This document shows positions 5,617 through 6,434 of a stretch of 6,434 nt of DNA, one piece after another; position 1 is the first letter of the stretch, and each line of letters starts with the position of its first letter. The DNA comes from a bacterium. GTDB taxonomy: Bacteria > Verrucomicrobiota > Verrucomicrobiia > Limisphaerales > UBA11358. The DNA is taken from assembly GCA_021781185.1 (NCBI GenBank), contig JAJXXI010000649.1, positions 1 through 6,434 of the forward strand, given 5' to 3'. The notes beneath the pieces are model-generated. The model was given only the letters and a program-made list of their open reading frames with translations, ran no database searches and was not told where the DNA came from. A program made the position numbers and the translations under genes.

Positions 5617-6434
5617 ATGCCGATACCCGTCATCAGCGTCGCGCAGATGCGCGAATGGGAACGCGCCACCTGGGCCGCCGGCCAGAACGAGGCCGAGGTC
5701 ATCCGCCTTGTGGGCAAACGCGTCGCCCGCCGCGTCCGCAAACTCACCCGCGCCGCTGACTCCATTCTCTTTCTCGTCGGCAAGGGCCACAACGGTGATG
5801 ACGCCCGCGCCGCCGCCAAGCAACTGGAAGGTCGGCGGGCCAAGGTGCTGGAAATTTTTCTGCCGGACACCAATTTGCTTCCGCTGGAACAGGCGCTGCG
5901 GGAAAAACCAAATCTCATCGTGGATGGCTTGTTCGGCATCGGGCTGAACCGTCCGCTTTCCGAGGCCTGGCAAAACATCATCGGTGCCGTCAATGCCAGC
6001 CAGATTCCGGTGTTATCCGTGGATGTGCCTTCCGGGCTGAACGCGGATACCGGTGAAACTTTTGGCGCGGCCATCGAAGCCGCCATCACCCTCACGGTGG
6101 GCGCGCCCAAGGCCGGCATGCTCACGCCCGCCGCGTGGCCGTTCGTTGGACGGCTCGAAATCGTGGAGGAGGCCGGCCTGATCCCCTGCCCGCTTCAGGC
6201 CGGGCTGAGCTGGACGTTGCCGACGGATTTTGAGCGTTTCCCGCCCGCGCGGCCGGTGGCCGGTCACAAAGGCAGTTTCGGCCATGCCGGCATTGTCTCG
6301 GGCAGTTTCGGATATCATGGCGCGGCCGTGCTGGCCACGCGCGGCGCCCAACGGGCACAGCCGGGGCTGACCACCTTGTTCACGCAGGAAAACGTCTTTC
6401 ATCCGGTCGCCGCGCAGTTGCAGTCGGCCATGGT
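5617..6434 (+). CDS. nnr: Bifunctional NAD(P)H-hydrate repair enzyme (epimerase + dehydratase), 5' part
   Basis: The frame is open from ATG 5617 to the right edge (272 codons seen). The N-terminal domain (about 1-210) is the YjeF_N epimerase, which interconverts R- and S-NAD(P)HX. It shows the N-terminal helix ISVAQMREWERATWAAG, the loop GKGHNGDDA (55-63), IVDGLFGIGL (101-110) with an Asp of the K+/active site, the catalytic-region signature SVDVPSGLNADTG (134-146) and LTVGAPKAGML. The C-terminal domain begins at RPVAGHKGSFGHAGIVSGSFGYHGAAVLATRGAQRA (212-247), the start of the ribokinase-like ADP/ATP-dependent dehydratase, which is cut by the window. The enzyme repairs hydrated nicotinamide cofactors in the cytoplasm. 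The loop usually reads GNNGGDG; here it is GHNGDDA. No SD precedes the start. The upstream 5485-5616 region holds only a small GAAGC-AAAAG-GCTTC hairpin (5501-5515). Confidence 0.9.
   Translation, partial: MPIPVISVAQMREWERATWAAGQNEAEVIRLVGKRVARRVRKLTRAADSILFLVGKGHNGDDARAAAKQLEGRRAKVLEIFLPDTNLLPLEQALREKPNLIVDGLFGIGLNRPLSEAWQNIIGAVNASQIPVLSVDVPSGLNADTGETFGAAIEAAITLTVGAPKAGMLTPAAWPFVGRLEIVEEAGLIPCPLQAGLSWTLPTDFERFPPARPVAGHKGSFGHAGIVSGSFGYHGAAVLATRGAQRAQPGLTTLFTQENVFHPVAAQLQSAM

Noticed and set aside
5474..5947. 157-codon + strand ORF beginning in the phoB/nnr gap
   Set aside because: It overlaps nnr in another frame; the nnr frame carries clear YjeF motifs, while this one is low-complexity Pro/Arg/Ser. 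The good SD-like CAGGAGG at 5495-5501 has no start codon at proper spacing.
5535..6125. 196-codon minus-strand ORF opposite nnr
   Set aside because: It is a Ser/Arg/Ala-rich shadow of the nnr frame without recognisable domains.

Overview
The window reads like a chromosomal segment of a Verrucomicrobiota-type bacterium. The basis is a GC-rich, high-GC3 sequence, a PEP-CTERM-anchored exported protein, a GH88/GH105 lipoprotein-like glycosidase, start sites that mostly lack Shine-Dalgarno (SD) sequences, and a degenerate 10-bp intergenic repeat. I have not run any search, so the taxonomic call is inference.

Layout from left to right. The C-terminal end of a peroxiredoxin-like (AhpC/TSA) protein runs off the left edge on the + strand. 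Convergent to it is a minus-strand run: a GH88/GH105 unsaturated-glycuronyl hydrolase (256-1359), a conserved 89-residue protein of unknown function (1434-1703), and ispF, which lies directly upstream of that small gene (1710-2189). The ispF stop and the small gene's start are only a few bases apart, so these two are probably co-transcribed. The ispF promoter may produce a leaderless mRNA. A 233-nt gap (2190-2422) holds that promoter, a possible 29-residue ORF and a terminator. It is followed by a minus-strand PEP-CTERM protein (2423-3259) with its own AT-rich upstream region.

The regulatory core is a minus-strand two-component pair: a PhoB-type OmpR-family response regulator (4730-5410) followed by a PhoR-type PAS/histidine kinase (3441-4631). 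Upstream of the regulator are three perfectly spaced 11-bp direct repeats of the form T(T/C)GTCAC-N4. This is the architecture of a Pho box and suggests autoregulation by phosphate starvation. Between regulator and kinase, instead of tight coupling, there is a strong intrinsic terminator and a 10-bp tandem repeat, so kinase expression may be attenuated or separately initiated. Divergent from the regulator, on the + strand, begins nnr (NAD(P)H-hydrate epimerase fused to ADP/ATP-dependent dehydratase), which runs off the right edge.

No mobile element, CRISPR array, tRNA or rRNA was seen, and I do not see an evidently new multi-gene system. The most interesting signals are regulatory: the Pho-box array, the terminator plus repeat splitting phoB and phoR, the possible leaderless ispF start, and a short TGFF...EPA(D/E) sequence found twice.
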